Origin: Acidobacteriota bacterium
Lineage (GTDB): Bacteria > Pseudomonadota > Alphaproteobacteria > Caulobacterales > Hyphomonadaceae
Length of the DNA: 64,000 bases
Assembly (NCBI GenBank): GCA_016712445.1
Contig: JADJRB010000002.1
Location: 310,001 to 374,000 of the forward strand
Direction: 5' to 3'
The position numbers and the translations under genes are program-made. Of the stretch, positions 1 through 7,935 are shown piece by piece. The notes under the pieces are model-generated. The model had not been told where the DNA came from and made no database searches. It saw only the letters and a list, made by a program, of their open reading frames with translations. The first letter of the stretch is position 1. Every line of letters starts with the position of its first letter.

Positions 1-1311
1 TTCATTGATCGCCTGCCTGCGCCGGAAATTGCCGGCGTGGTGATCCCGTGGTTCACGCCTGCGGATCGTCCGACACCGGACCGCTTGCAGGAAACGTCCG
101 GCCTGGTCGAAGCGCTGGGATGCGAACTGGCATTTGTGCGTCCCGAACAGGTTCGCAAGGTGAACCCGTCCTACCTCCTGTCCGGCGGATTGCTCGACCG
201 CATGGCGGAAGACCTTGAGGCGAACCGCTGCACCGTCGCGGTCATTGATGGCGCACTGACGCCCGTTCAGCAGCGGAACCTGGAAAAGCGGTTGAACCTG
301 AAGGTGATCGACCGCACGGGCCTGATCCTTGAGATTTTCGGCCTCCGCGCACGGACGAAGGAAGGCCGGCTGCAAGTAGAGCTCGCACGGATCCTGTATG
401 AGCGGTCGCGCCTCGTGAGAACGTGGACGCACCTTGAGCGCCAGCGTGGCGGATCCGGCTTTCTTTCCGGACCCGGCGAAAGCCAGCTCGAGGCGGACCG
501 CCGGATGCTGGATGACAAGATCATCCGTCTGCGGCGCGATCTGGACGAAGTGAAACGCACGCGCGCGGTGCAGCGCGCCGGCCGTCGCCGCTCCGGAACG
601 CCGGTGATTGCGCTCGTCGGTTACACCAACTCGGGCAAATCCACGCTGTTCAACCGGCTGACAGGCGCTGACGTACTGGCGAAGGACATGCCGTTCGCTA
701 CGCTCGATCCGACCATCCGGAAAATCGACCTGCCTTCGCTCGGCGAAGCGGCGCTGATCGACACCGTCGGTTTCATCTCGGACCTGCCGACGCACCTGAT
801 CGACAGTTTCCAGGCCACGCTCGAGGAATCTCTGCAAGCCGACCTGCTGATTCACGTGCGGGACCGGTCCAGCGCATCGGACCTTGAGCAAGCCCAGGAC
901 GTGATGACCGTGCTCACGCGCCTTGAGCAGGAGTCCGGTCTCCCATTGCCGCCGCTGATCGAGGCGTGGAACAAGATCGACGCCATGCCGGCCGCGCGTG
1001 CGGAGGCGATGAAGTCATTTGCTGCGTCAGAGAACGAAACCCCGGCAGTCGCCGTGTCGGCGCTGACGGGAGAAGGCGTAGCTGCGCTGATCGACACGGT
1101 CGAGAAAGCACTGCTGCACGGACAGATCGAGATTGAAGTCCTTGTTCCGCCTTCAGAAGGCCGGGCACGCGCCTGGCTGCACCAGAAGGGTGACGTCGCC
1201 GAGGAAGCCTTGCTCGATGATGGAACATCGCGTCTTGTTGTGCGCCTTTCCGCAGAGCGGCTCGGGCAGTTCAGGGCAAGCTTTCCCGGCCTGCTCAATC
1301 CGGCGGACTAG
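1..1311 (+). CDS. hflX: Ribosome-associated GTPase HflX (5' end outside window)
   Basis: HflX is a GTPase that binds the 50S subunit and splits stalled or hibernating ribosomes. The frame is open from base 1, and residues upstream of the first GTG (position 37) look like normal HflX N-terminal sequence, so the true start lies left of the window. The N-terminal HflX domain is followed by a coiled-coil linker (ESQLEADRRMLDDKI region) and a G domain with G1 GYTNSGKST near bases 618-645, G3 DTVGF and G4 NKID. A short C-terminal domain ends the protein. The stop overlaps the stop of convergent mazG by 4 nt. In many alphaproteobacteria hfq lies just upstream of hflX, which cannot be checked here. 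The family call is secure; only the start is missing. Confidence 0.95.
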   Translation, partial: FIDRLPAPEIAGVVIPWFTPADRPTPDRLQETSGLVEALGCELAFVRPEQVRKVNPSYLLSGGLLDRMAEDLEANRCTVAVIDGALTPVQQRNLEKRLNLKVIDRTGLILEIFGLRARTKEGRLQVELARILYERSRLVRTWTHLERQRGGSGFLSGPGESQLEADRRMLDDKIIRLRRDLDEVKRTRAVQRAGRRRSGTPVIALVGYTNSGKSTLFNRLTGADVLAKDMPFATLDPTIRKIDLPSLGEAALIDTVGFISDLPTHLIDSFQATLEESLQADLLIHVRDRSSASDLEQAQDVMTVLTRLEQESGLPLPPLIEAWNKIDAMPAARAEAMKSFAASENETPAVAVSALTGEGVAALIDTVEKALLHGQIEIEVLVPPSEGRARAWLHQKGDVAEEALLDDGTSRLVVRLSAERLGQFRASFPGLLNPAD

Positions 1312-2138
1312 GCGCGCTCGGCGCGTTTGACGCGCTGCCAGTAGGCCTCCTGCTGATCGAGCGACAAGGCCGTGAAGTCTGTCTGGTCGGCTATGGCGGC
1401 TTGCTCCATGGCGCGGAAGCGGCGCTCGAACTTGGCATTCGCCTTGCGCAGCGCCTGCTCCGGATCGACTGACAACCGGCGCGCAAGGTTCGCCACCACG
1501 AACAGCAGGTCCCCGACTTCGTCCTCGATGGCCTCAGCCTCACCGCTGGCGATCGCTTCGCGGACTTCGCCAATTTCTTCTTCGAGCTTGTCGAAGATCG
1601 GCGGCGTCTCGGTCCAGTCAAACCCCGTCCGCGCGGCGCGCTTCTGGAGCTTCTCCGCCCGCAGCAGGGCCGGCAGGGCGCGGGCCACACCGTCAAGCGC
1701 GCTGGCTGCACCGGCGGATTTCGCCTTTCCCGCTCGCTCTGCAGCTTTTACGTCTTCCCAAGCTACGGTTTGTTCGTCTGCGGAGCGTCCGTCTGCGCCG
1801 TCCGCGAAGACATGCGGGTGTCGGCGGATCATCTTGTCATTGATCGCGGCCACGACGTCGGCCAATGCAAACGATCCCTGTTCCTCGGCCATCCGGCTAT
1901 GGAACATCACCTGGAACAGCAGGTCGCCCAGCTCGTCCCGCAATTCTCCCATGTCTGCACGTTCGATCGCATCGGCCACCTCATAGGCTTCCTCGATCGT
2001 GTAGGGCGCAATCGTGCTGAAATCCTGTTCGAGGTCCCAGGGGCATCCTGAAACCGGATCGCGCAGGCGCGCCATGATGCGGGCGAGTTCTCCAAACGCT
2101 TCGGCCGCTTCCCGTGTCCGGTCCTTGCCATCCGCCAT
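1308..2138 (-). CDS. mazG: Nucleoside triphosphate pyrophosphohydrolase MazG
   Basis: MazG hydrolyses NTPs and dNTPs to NMP plus pyrophosphate (house-cleaning) and can affect the (p)ppGpp response. The 276-residue product has the usual two-repeat MazG architecture. The first repeat has CPWDLEQDF followed by an EExxE...ExxD magnesium site (EEAYEVADAIE...ELRDELGDLLFQ). The second repeat has FDW and the matching acidic site (EEEIGEVREAI...EDEVGDLLFVV). Length is normal for the family. It converges on hflX with a 4-nt overlap and diverges from the DgoK-like gene across about 150 bp in which no clear promoter could be picked out. Confidence 0.95.
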   Translation of the reverse strand: MADGKDRTREAAEAFGELARIMARLRDPVSGCPWDLEQDFSTIAPYTIEEAYEVADAIERADMGELRDELGDLLFQVMFHSRMAEEQGSFALADVVAAINDKMIRRHPHVFADGADGRSADEQTVAWEDVKAAERAGKAKSAGAASALDGVARALPALLRAEKLQKRAARTGFDWTETPPIFDKLEEEIGEVREAIASGEAEAIEDEVGDLLFVVANLARRLSVDPEQALRKANAKFERRFRAMEQAAIADQTDFTALSLDQQEAYWQRVKRAERA

Positions 2139-2290
2139 CGCAGACTCCCTTGCAGGGTTTCGTCTTGCCTTGAGCCCATCCGGGGCGCAAGGCGGTCAGG
2201 ACGCATGATTGACAAGCTTGGCCAGCCGCGTGACGGGAGTACCCGGTCGCGTTCCGGATTGGCCGGGCAGGGTTCCGGCAAGGTGAGAGT

Positions 2291-3169
2291 ATGACTGACA
2301 GGCTGGCACTGGTCGGATTCGAATGGGCGGGCGCCCAACTGAGGGCTTGGGCTTTCGATGACGACGGCGAAGTCCTGACATCGCTGCAGGTACGTGAGGA
2401 GGCGGTCGCCGGGCATGCAGACTGGCCGGCGAGGCTCCAGTTCCACCTGTCCGAATGGCTCGGGACGGCGCCGGAATGCCCGCTCATCGGCTGCGGCGAC
2501 GTTTCGGCCGGGCTGGTGGTTCCGGCGAACCCCAGCCTGCAAACTCCGTTCCCGCTGGCGGCGTTGCCGGGCCACATTGCCCTGCAGGGCACCGCGCATC
2601 TTGTGCCATGGATCGGACAAGGCGTGCCACCGGATCTCACCTGCGGCGCCGAGACGGTGCTGATGGGCCTCGAGGAACCGCACGGTGCAATCTGTATCCT
2701 TGGCCGCTACAGCCAGCACTGCGTGCTGGAGCATGGCCGTTTGGTGGAATTTTCAACCGAGATCACCGCCGAAATGCGAGACCTGCTGTTGATGCACGGT
2801 ACGCTGGCGCTGGGGGCGTCGGTCCAGCAGGCCTTTGACATGAAGGTCTTCCGCGACTGGATCGAACGGGCCCTCGACACCGACGACTCGCCGCCCGTGT
2901 TTTCAGTCGAAGCCGCGATCCGGCAGGGCGTGCTCGACCCCGCCAACAAGGCGGCAGCGCTGGCCGGCTTGATGATTGGCGCCGACGTCGCAGCGCACTA
3001 TGATCCGGGCGATGACGTGCTACTTGTGGCCGACGGGCCTCTCCTTGAGGCCTATGGATTTGCGCTGGACGCGCTGGGAGCCGATGTTGAGGAAACTTCC
3101 GCCGTTGAGGCATTGCAGGATGGCTTGTTCGAACTCGCCGACCTTGCAGGCCTGCTCGGCGAGGCCTAA
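2291..3169 (+). CDS. DgoK-like protein (2-dehydro-3-deoxygalactonokinase family) with altered catalytic motifs
   Basis: The 292-residue protein aligns by eye along its whole length with 2-dehydro-3-deoxygalactonokinase (PF05035), including the MTGELHHLLLNH-type block (here TAEMRDLLLMHG) and the C-terminal GLMIGADVAA block. The motifs that make the family a kinase are changed. The N-terminal phosphate-binding DWGSTNLRAW reads EWAGAQLRAW, the RGEE motif reads CGAE, and PGTHCKW reads LGRYSQH. A true DgoK phosphorylates KDGal in D-galactonate breakdown. This copy may be inactive or may have another role. The next gene, 35 nt downstream, is an SMP-30/gluconolactonase homologue that also lacks catalytic residues, so the pair probably works together. 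Homology is fairly certain; activity is not. Confidence 0.75.
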   Translation: MTDRLALVGFEWAGAQLRAWAFDDDGEVLTSLQVREEAVAGHADWPARLQFHLSEWLGTAPECPLIGCGDVSAGLVVPANPSLQTPFPLAALPGHIALQGTAHLVPWIGQGVPPDLTCGAETVLMGLEEPHGAICILGRYSQHCVLEHGRLVEFSTEITAEMRDLLLMHGTLALGASVQQAFDMKVFRDWIERALDTDDSPPVFSVEAAIRQGVLDPANKAAALAGLMIGADVAAHYDPGDDVLLVADGPLLEAYGFALDALGADVEETSAVEALQDGLFELADLAGLLGEA

Positions 3170-3204
3170 GGCCCGCCCGGATACCTGAGGAGCCAGGCCC
3201 GCCG

Positions 3205-4086
3205 ATGATCATCACGCCGGAATGCGTAGCGCCAACAGGATGCCTGATCGGGCAGTCGCCCCTCTGGAGCCCCGGTGAGGGCTTTCTGTGGTGGGTCGAC
3301 CAGAAGCGCGCGAAGTTGCACCGCTACAATCCGCGCACCGGCAACACCCGCCGCTACGAATTGCCGGTCCGGCCGAGCCGGATCGCCTTGTTCGACGGCA
3401 TGCTGTTGATGGCCGCAGACCGCGAGATCGGGTTTTTCGATCCGGCGACCGAAGTCTACGAGCGCCTCGCCGAAGTGCCGGGCGAGCCTGCGACGAACCG
3501 CACCAGCGATGGCGGCGTGGCACCGGACGGATCGTTCTGGTTTGCAACCGAAGACGAGGCCGAACGAGAGCCGGTCGGCAACTACTATCGCTACGGCACG
3601 GATCGAACGATCACGCCGATCCGCCTGCCGTCCGTACTGACCTCCCGAACCTTCGAATTCTCGCCGGACGGTCGCACGTTCTACACCTGCGACGCTGCCG
3701 AGTGCGAAATCCTTGCGCACGATTTCGATCCGCAGTCCGGCACGGTGACGGCGCGGCGCACCTTTGCCTTCACGCACGAGCTCGGCGGCATGCCGTTCGG
3801 TTCGGCGATCGATGAGGAAGGCGGGCTCTGGACCTGCCTGCACGGCGCGTCCCGCGTCGTCCGCTTCACGCCTGACGGACAGGTGGATCAAGTGATCGTG
3901 CTCGCCGCGCCGCTGCCGACGGGATGTGCGCTCGGAGGGGAAGACATGCGCAAGCTGTTCATCACCACGTCGCGCGCCGGCCTCAGCTTCCCGCAGCTCG
4001 ATTCGCGCCCGCTCTCGGGCAGCCTGTTTGCCATCAGCGTTGATGTCCCGGGCCTTCCGCCGCGCTCGTTTGGCGGAAAGCCCTGA
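3205..4086 (+). CDS. SMP-30/gluconolactonase-family beta-propeller protein, metal site altered
   Basis: This 293-residue protein has the SMP-30/LRE six-bladed propeller signature: a SPLWSP...LWWVD start, repeated SPDG and APDG strands, GGLWTCLHGASRVVRFTPDG and a C-terminal LFITTSR block. Active lactonases of this family hold a divalent metal through a Glu in GEGPLW, an Asn in RxND, an Asn in PNG and a later Asp. Here these positions read GQSPLW (Q), RTSD (S) and SRT, and only the Asp of FYTCDAAE is kept. Sugar-lactone hydrolysis is therefore doubtful. It lies 35 nt after the DgoK-like gene, probably in one transcript, and converges on the acyl-CoA dehydrogenase gene 3 nt away. The residue mapping was made by eye. 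Confidence 0.8.
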   Translation: MIITPECVAPTGCLIGQSPLWSPGEGFLWWVDQKRAKLHRYNPRTGNTRRYELPVRPSRIALFDGMLLMAADREIGFFDPATEVYERLAEVPGEPATNRTSDGGVAPDGSFWFATEDEAEREPVGNYYRYGTDRTITPIRLPSVLTSRTFEFSPDGRTFYTCDAAECEILAHDFDPQSGTVTARRTFAFTHELGGMPFGSAIDEEGGLWTCLHGASRVVRFTPDGQVDQVIVLAAPLPTGCALGGEDMRKLFITTSRAGLSFPQLDSRPLSGSLFAISVDVPGLPPRSFGGKP

Positions 4087-4089
4087 CCC

Positions 4090-5256
4090 TCAGGGCCGCG
4101 TGTCCATAAGGTTGCGCGCAATGACCATCCGGTGAACTTCGCTGGGGCCGTCATAGATCCGCATGTTGCGGATCCGGCCGGCAAGCAGGTGAAGCGGCAT
4201 TTCCTTGGTCATGCCCATCGCGCCGAAGCATTGCATCGCGTGGTCCAGGATCTCGGTTGCCATTTCGGGCGCGAACACCTTGATCATCGAGATTTCGGTG
4301 CGGACGTCCTGCCCCTGATCAATCTTCCACGCGCAGTCATAAGCCATGAGACGAGCCGCATGGATCTTCATTGCGCCATCGGCGACCCACCACTGGACCG
4401 CCTGTCTCTCTGACAGCTTGTGCCCGAAGGTTTTCCGCTGAGGCGCATACTCGCGCATCATGTCGAGCGCGCGCTGGGCCGCGCCGATGCACCAGGCGGC
4501 CATCTCCATCCGGCGGGTGCCAAGGCGCACCTGCATCGGGGCGAAGCCATCGCCTTCCTTGCCCAGCAGTTTCCAGCCCGGAACCCGGCAATCCTCGAGC
4601 GCCACCTCGTAAGTGAATTCTCCGCCGAGCATGGGGATACGCCTGAGGACGTTGAACCCCGGCGTGCCCTTGTCGACAAGGAATGCAGACATGCCGCCGC
4701 GGGCACCCTTCGCCTTGTCGGTTATGGCCATCAGGATGGTGAAATCGGCCTCCGCCGCCCGGGTAATCCAGATTTTCCGGCCGTTGATCACCCAATCATC
4801 GCCGTCGCGTACCGCCCGGGTGAGCATGCCGGCCGGATCGGCGCCCGCGCCCGGTTCGGATATGCCGATCGCTGATACGGTCTCACCCCGGGCGTAGGGA
4901 TCGAGATAAGCCTCCTTCTGACGCGCGTTCGCGGCTGTCATCAACATTCGAAGGTTCGGGGAGTCGGGGGGCAGGGTGTAGGTCGCCGCCGTCGATCCGA
5001 GGGCTTCATTAACGGCGACAAGCGCCACGTGCGGCAGGCCAAGTCCCCCGGCGTCTTCCGGGGCGTCGAGGCTCCAGAGCCCCATTTCCTTCGAGATCCG
5101 GTCTAGCCGGGTCCGCTCCTCCGCCGTCAGGTATGCCCCCTGGCCGGCCGCATCCCGGGCCAGCACGGCGCCCTCAAGCGGCATCAGCTCCTCGCGCACG
5201 AACCGTTGCACGAGATCGCGCAGCATCCGGTGATCTTCGTCCAGTTCGAAATGCAT
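4090..5256 (-). CDS. Acyl-CoA dehydrogenase family protein
   Basis: This is a 388-residue FAD-dependent acyl-CoA dehydrogenase, which oxidises acyl-CoA to the 2,3-enoyl-CoA and passes electrons to ETF. The order is N-terminal helical domain, central beta domain (ISEPGAGADPAGM and NGRKIWITRAA, the FAD and substrate region) and C-terminal helical domain ending YDGPSEVHRMVIARNLM, which contains the usual catalytic Glu position. The ATG at 5256 was preferred over one 15 codons upstream because GAGGGA sits about 8 nt before it and the family normally begins near this MHFELDEDH. The substrate cannot be read from sequence. No electron-transfer or enoyl-hydratase gene lies beside it. Confidence 0.9.
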   Translation of the reverse strand: MHFELDEDHRMLRDLVQRFVREELMPLEGAVLARDAAGQGAYLTAEERTRLDRISKEMGLWSLDAPEDAGGLGLPHVALVAVNEALGSTAATYTLPPDSPNLRMLMTAANARQKEAYLDPYARGETVSAIGISEPGAGADPAGMLTRAVRDGDDWVINGRKIWITRAAEADFTILMAITDKAKGARGGMSAFLVDKGTPGFNVLRRIPMLGGEFTYEVALEDCRVPGWKLLGKEGDGFAPMQVRLGTRRMEMAAWCIGAAQRALDMMREYAPQRKTFGHKLSERQAVQWWVADGAMKIHAARLMAYDCAWKIDQGQDVRTEISMIKVFAPEMATEILDHAMQCFGAMGMTKEMPLHLLAGRIRNMRIYDGPSEVHRMVIARNLMDTRP

Positions 5257-5460
5257 GCAAAGTGTCCCTCGGGGTGGCCAGCCAGGGCCGATACTCTTCA
5301 CAGCCGGGGCGCCTGTGCAAGGCAGTCGCCGGGGCAGCAGTCACTTGCGGGGGCTCCTGCGGGCTACCAGATAGGCTTAACGGGGTGAATCCTGCACATT
5401 TATCGTGGACGCGGCCCGCCAAACGGGCTAATCGCCCGCCTTTGAAAAACGAGTGACGTC

Positions 5461-5679
5461 ATGGCCGACAAGGACCAGAAACCGAAGAAGAAGCGGGTCG
5501 GACCGCTGACCTTCCTCGCGCAGGTGCGCGCAGAAGGGAACAAGGTGACCTGGACGACCCGTCAGGAAACGATCCAGGCGGCCATTTTCGTGGCCATCAT
5601 GTCGGTCCTGATCGCTATCTTCCTTTTCGCGACCGATACACTCATAACATTGTTTGTGAACTTCGTTCGGGGCGTCTGA
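5461..5679 (+). CDS. secE: Preprotein translocase subunit SecE
   Basis: SecE is the small essential subunit that clamps SecY in the Sec channel. The 72-residue protein has a basic amphipathic N-terminus (KPKKKRVGPLTFLAQVRAEGNKVTW), the conserved VTWTTRQET segment and one transmembrane helix (AAIFVAIMSVLIAIFLFATDTL region). This is the short single-span form usual outside the enteric bacteria. nusG follows, as expected. The 200 nt upstream holds no tRNA-Trp, which often precedes secE in other bacteria. Confidence 0.95.
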   Translation: MADKDQKPKKKRVGPLTFLAQVRAEGNKVTWTTRQETIQAAIFVAIMSVLIAIFLFATDTLITLFVNFVRGV

Positions 5680-5723
5680 AGGTGCTCACCACGAATCCAG
5701 ACCAACAGGAGCGCTCGCGGCCT

Positions 5724-6266
5724 ATGCCTGATGCCAAGTGGTATATCGTCCACGCCTACTCGAACTTCGAAAAGAAGGTCGCAGGCTCGATTCGCGAACA
5801 GGCGGAGCGTAAGGGTCTCACGCACCTGATCGAAGAGATCGAAGTGCCGACCGAAGAAGTCGTCGAAGTCGCGCGCGGCAAGAAAAAGACCGTGGAACGG
5901 CGCTATTTCCCTGGCTACGTGCTGATGAAGGCGCAGCTGACCGACGACATCTACCACCTCGTTAAGGACACGCCGAAAGTTTCGGGCTTCCTCGGGGCGG
6001 AAGGCGGTAAAAAACCGCTGCCGGTGCGCCAGCGCGAGGTAGACCGGATCCTCGGCAAGTCGTCCGACGTGTCGGCCGAGCGCCCGCGGCCCCGCATCAG
6101 CTTCGAAATCGGCGAACAGGTCCAGGTCAACGACGGACCGTTCCAAGGCTTCGAAGGCGCGGTCGAGGAAATCGACGAAGCCAATGGCCGCCTGAAAGTC
6201 ACCGTATCGATCTTCGGCCGGGGCACGCCCGTGGATCTGGAATTCGACCAGGTCGTGAAGGTCTAG
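5724..6266 (+). CDS. nusG: Transcription termination/antitermination protein NusG
   Basis: NusG binds RNA polymerase across the cleft, suppresses pausing, and couples to Rho or ribosomal protein S10. The 180-residue form starts MPDAKWYIVHAYSNFEKKV, the typical beginning of the NGN domain, and ends with a KOW domain (VNDGPFQGFEGAVEEIDE region). The ATG at 5724 was chosen over a GTG at 5682 because the extra 14 residues do not resemble the family and the GTG lacks a ribosome-binding site; AGGAG lies about 12 nt before the ATG. The rplK-rplA genes that usually follow nusG are absent; a tRNA-His comes next. Confidence 0.95.
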   Translation: MPDAKWYIVHAYSNFEKKVAGSIREQAERKGLTHLIEEIEVPTEEVVEVARGKKKTVERRYFPGYVLMKAQLTDDIYHLVKDTPKVSGFLGAEGGKKPLPVRQREVDRILGKSSDVSAERPRPRISFEIGEQVQVNDGPFQGFEGAVEEIDEANGRLKVTVSIFGRGTPVDLEFDQVVKV

Positions 6267-6335
6267 AATCTGCGCGCGCAGGCGCGCGGGCAGCCTTGAA
6301 ACGGCCCCGCCACGCCTGTATGCGGAAGAGCGATT

Positions 6336-6412
6336 GCCGCCTTAGCTCAGTTGGTTAGAGCGCTGGTTTGTGGAACCAGAGGTCCTCCGTTCAAGCCGGA
6401 GAGGCGGTACCA
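6336..6412 (+). tRNA. tRNA-His (GTG), lacking an encoded G-1
   Basis: A full cloverleaf can be folded: acceptor GCCGCCT/AGGCGGT, D-stem GCTC/GAGC, anticodon stem CTGGT/ACCAG with loop TTGTGGA (anticodon GTG), and T-stem CTCCG/CGGAG. CCA is encoded. The base before position 1 is T, not G, the terminal pair is G1-T72, and the discriminator base is A73. Most bacterial tRNA-His genes encode G-1 opposite C73. Loss of G-1 with A73 is known from a subgroup of alphaproteobacteria, so this supports the taxonomic placement. Confidence 0.96.
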
Positions 6413-6662
6413 TCGCCCCAAAATGTCCCGAAAATCTCAAAAAAAGCCGGGAACGGAAGGCGCCAAAGCGCGTTCGAGACGTGTTGCAATTGGGCAGCGG
6501 TGGGAAGAAAAATCCACGAAAAACGAGGGGTAATACCGCAAATGCTCTCGCGATTGGCGAGAAAAGCGGCTAACACCTGAGAAATGCAGCGCTGCTGCAT
6601 GCGACTTTGAACCTGCGGCCGAAGGACAATCCCGTCTGACGGCACACAAAAGGGGATTGAGT

Positions 6663-7823
6663 ATGAAGAAAACTCTGATGTGCGCGACAGCCGCGGCCGC
6701 ATTTGCGTCTGCTGGCCTCACGGCACACGCGGAAGGCTGGTACTCCCGCGCGGACCTGCAATACACGTTCGACGGCCGCGTCGATCACGACGCCGTTGCG
6801 TCGGTGAACGGCAAGATGGCGGGTGATTCGGATGCGTCCGAGCTGCTCGGCGGCGACCTTGGCCTCGGCTACAGCTACGACAACGGCCTGCGCCTCGAAG
6901 GCGTGCTGGGCTACCGTGGCGGTGACCTCGATGTTTCGACGGCGATCTCGGGCACGTCCCCGGGCACGACCACCAATCCGTCGGGCACGGCCAGCGTCTA
7001 TGACCTGATGATCAACGGCATCTACGACTTCAACAAAGATGGCACGATCAAGCCGTACATCGGCGTTGGTATCGGCGGCACGCGCATCCGCGCAAAAGCC
7101 ACCAACCGCGTCACCGGCACCGCTCCGAACCTGAACGCTGCGAACGGCTTCTCCGACACGGCAGCCGGCGTTGCCTGGCAGGGCCTGCTCGGCGTCGGCT
7201 TCAAGCTGTCCGACAAGCTCACCATGGACCTCGGCTACAAGTACTTCACGGCTGAAGAGCTTGAGTTCGATGGCAAGCACGGCGGCGTCGACTATGACGT
7301 CGACTACACGGATCACACGGCGACCATCGGTCTGCGCTACGCCTTCGGCGTGACGCCGCCGCCGCCGCCTCCGCCGCCACCCCCGCCGCCGCCTCCGCCG
7401 CCGCCCCCGCCTCCGCCGCCCCCGCCGCCTCCGCCGGTGGAAACGACTGAGACGGTTGCCCAGCAGTGTTCGGCTCTGAACCAGGAGTTCGTGGTTTACT
7501 TCGAGTGGGATCGCTCGGATCTGACCAGCCAGGCTGCTGCGGTTATCGACCAGGCTGTGGCGAACATCGCCGCCGGCGCTGGTTGCGCCCCGAGCTCCGT
7601 CTCGATCGTCGGCCACACCGACACGTCGGGCGCCTCGGCCTACAACGAAAAGCTGTCGGTCCGCCGCGCTGACGTTGTGGCTGCCGCTCTCTCCGAGCGT
7701 GGCATCGGTGCGTCGATCATCGACAAGTCGGGCAAGGGTGAAACCGCCCTCGCCAAGGCGACCAATGACGGCGTGCGCGAGCCGCTGAACCGTCGTTCGG
7801 AAGTCTCGATCATCGTCCAGTAA
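6663..7823 (+). CDS. OmpA-family outer membrane porin with a 27-residue polyproline linker
   Basis: This 386-residue protein anchors the outer membrane to peptidoglycan. A signal peptide (about residues 1-23, cleavage after THA-like TAHA) leads into an eight-stranded-barrel-type domain with repeated aromatic girdle strands (to about residue 230). Then come 27 uninterrupted prolines (residues 232-258, bases 7356-7436) and an OmpA-like peptidoglycan-binding domain (from about 270) with VYFEWDRSDL, GHTDTSG and LSVRRADVV motifs. The ATG at 6663 follows AGGGG at 7-nt spacing; an in-frame TTG two codons earlier is rejected. Translating such a run should depend strongly on EF-P. A strong terminator follows. 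Confidence 0.93.
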   Translation: MKKTLMCATAAAAFASAGLTAHAEGWYSRADLQYTFDGRVDHDAVASVNGKMAGDSDASELLGGDLGLGYSYDNGLRLEGVLGYRGGDLDVSTAISGTSPGTTTNPSGTASVYDLMINGIYDFNKDGTIKPYIGVGIGGTRIRAKATNRVTGTAPNLNAANGFSDTAAGVAWQGLLGVGFKLSDKLTMDLGYKYFTAEELEFDGKHGGVDYDVDYTDHTATIGLRYAFGVTPPPPPPPPPPPPPPPPPPPPPPPPPPPVETTETVAQQCSALNQEFVVYFEWDRSDLTSQAAAVIDQAVANIAAGAGCAPSSVSIVGHTDTSGASAYNEKLSVRRADVVAAALSERGIGASIIDKSGKGETALAKATNDGVREPLNRRSEVSIIVQ

Positions 7824-7846
7824 CACCTGGAAGACTGAGAATTCAG

Positions 7847-7881
7847 GCGGCCCGGCTACATGCCGGGCCGCTTTTGTTTTT
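7847..7881 (+). terminator. Rho-independent terminator after ompA-like gene
   Basis: A perfect 10-bp stem (GCGGCCCGGC pairing with GCCGGGCCGC) with a TACAT loop is followed by TTTTGTTTTT. It lies 24 nt after the OmpA stop and separates that gene from the AST operon. Confidence 0.93.
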
Positions 7882-7935
7882 GGCGCGGGTGCCACGAGGC
7901 TTGCCGCCCCCTTTCACCTGTGAAACCAAGGGCCC

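Noticed and set aside
6268..6300. GC-rich repeat after nusG as a terminator
   Set aside because: The alternating GCGC pairing is weak and is not followed by a T-run.
6580..6605. Hairpin ATGCAGC-GCT-GCTGCAT before the OmpA gene as a terminator or riboswitch
   Set aside because: The stem is only 7 bp, has no T-run and no wider fold. It may be an mRNA leader hairpin but nothing more can be claimed.
6570..7895. Long minus-strand open frame with an arginine-rich stretch opposite the OmpA gene
   Set aside because: It is the antisense shadow of the proline codons and OmpA coding sequence. It has no domain similarity, and the plus-strand protein has a signal peptide, ribosome-binding site and known domains.
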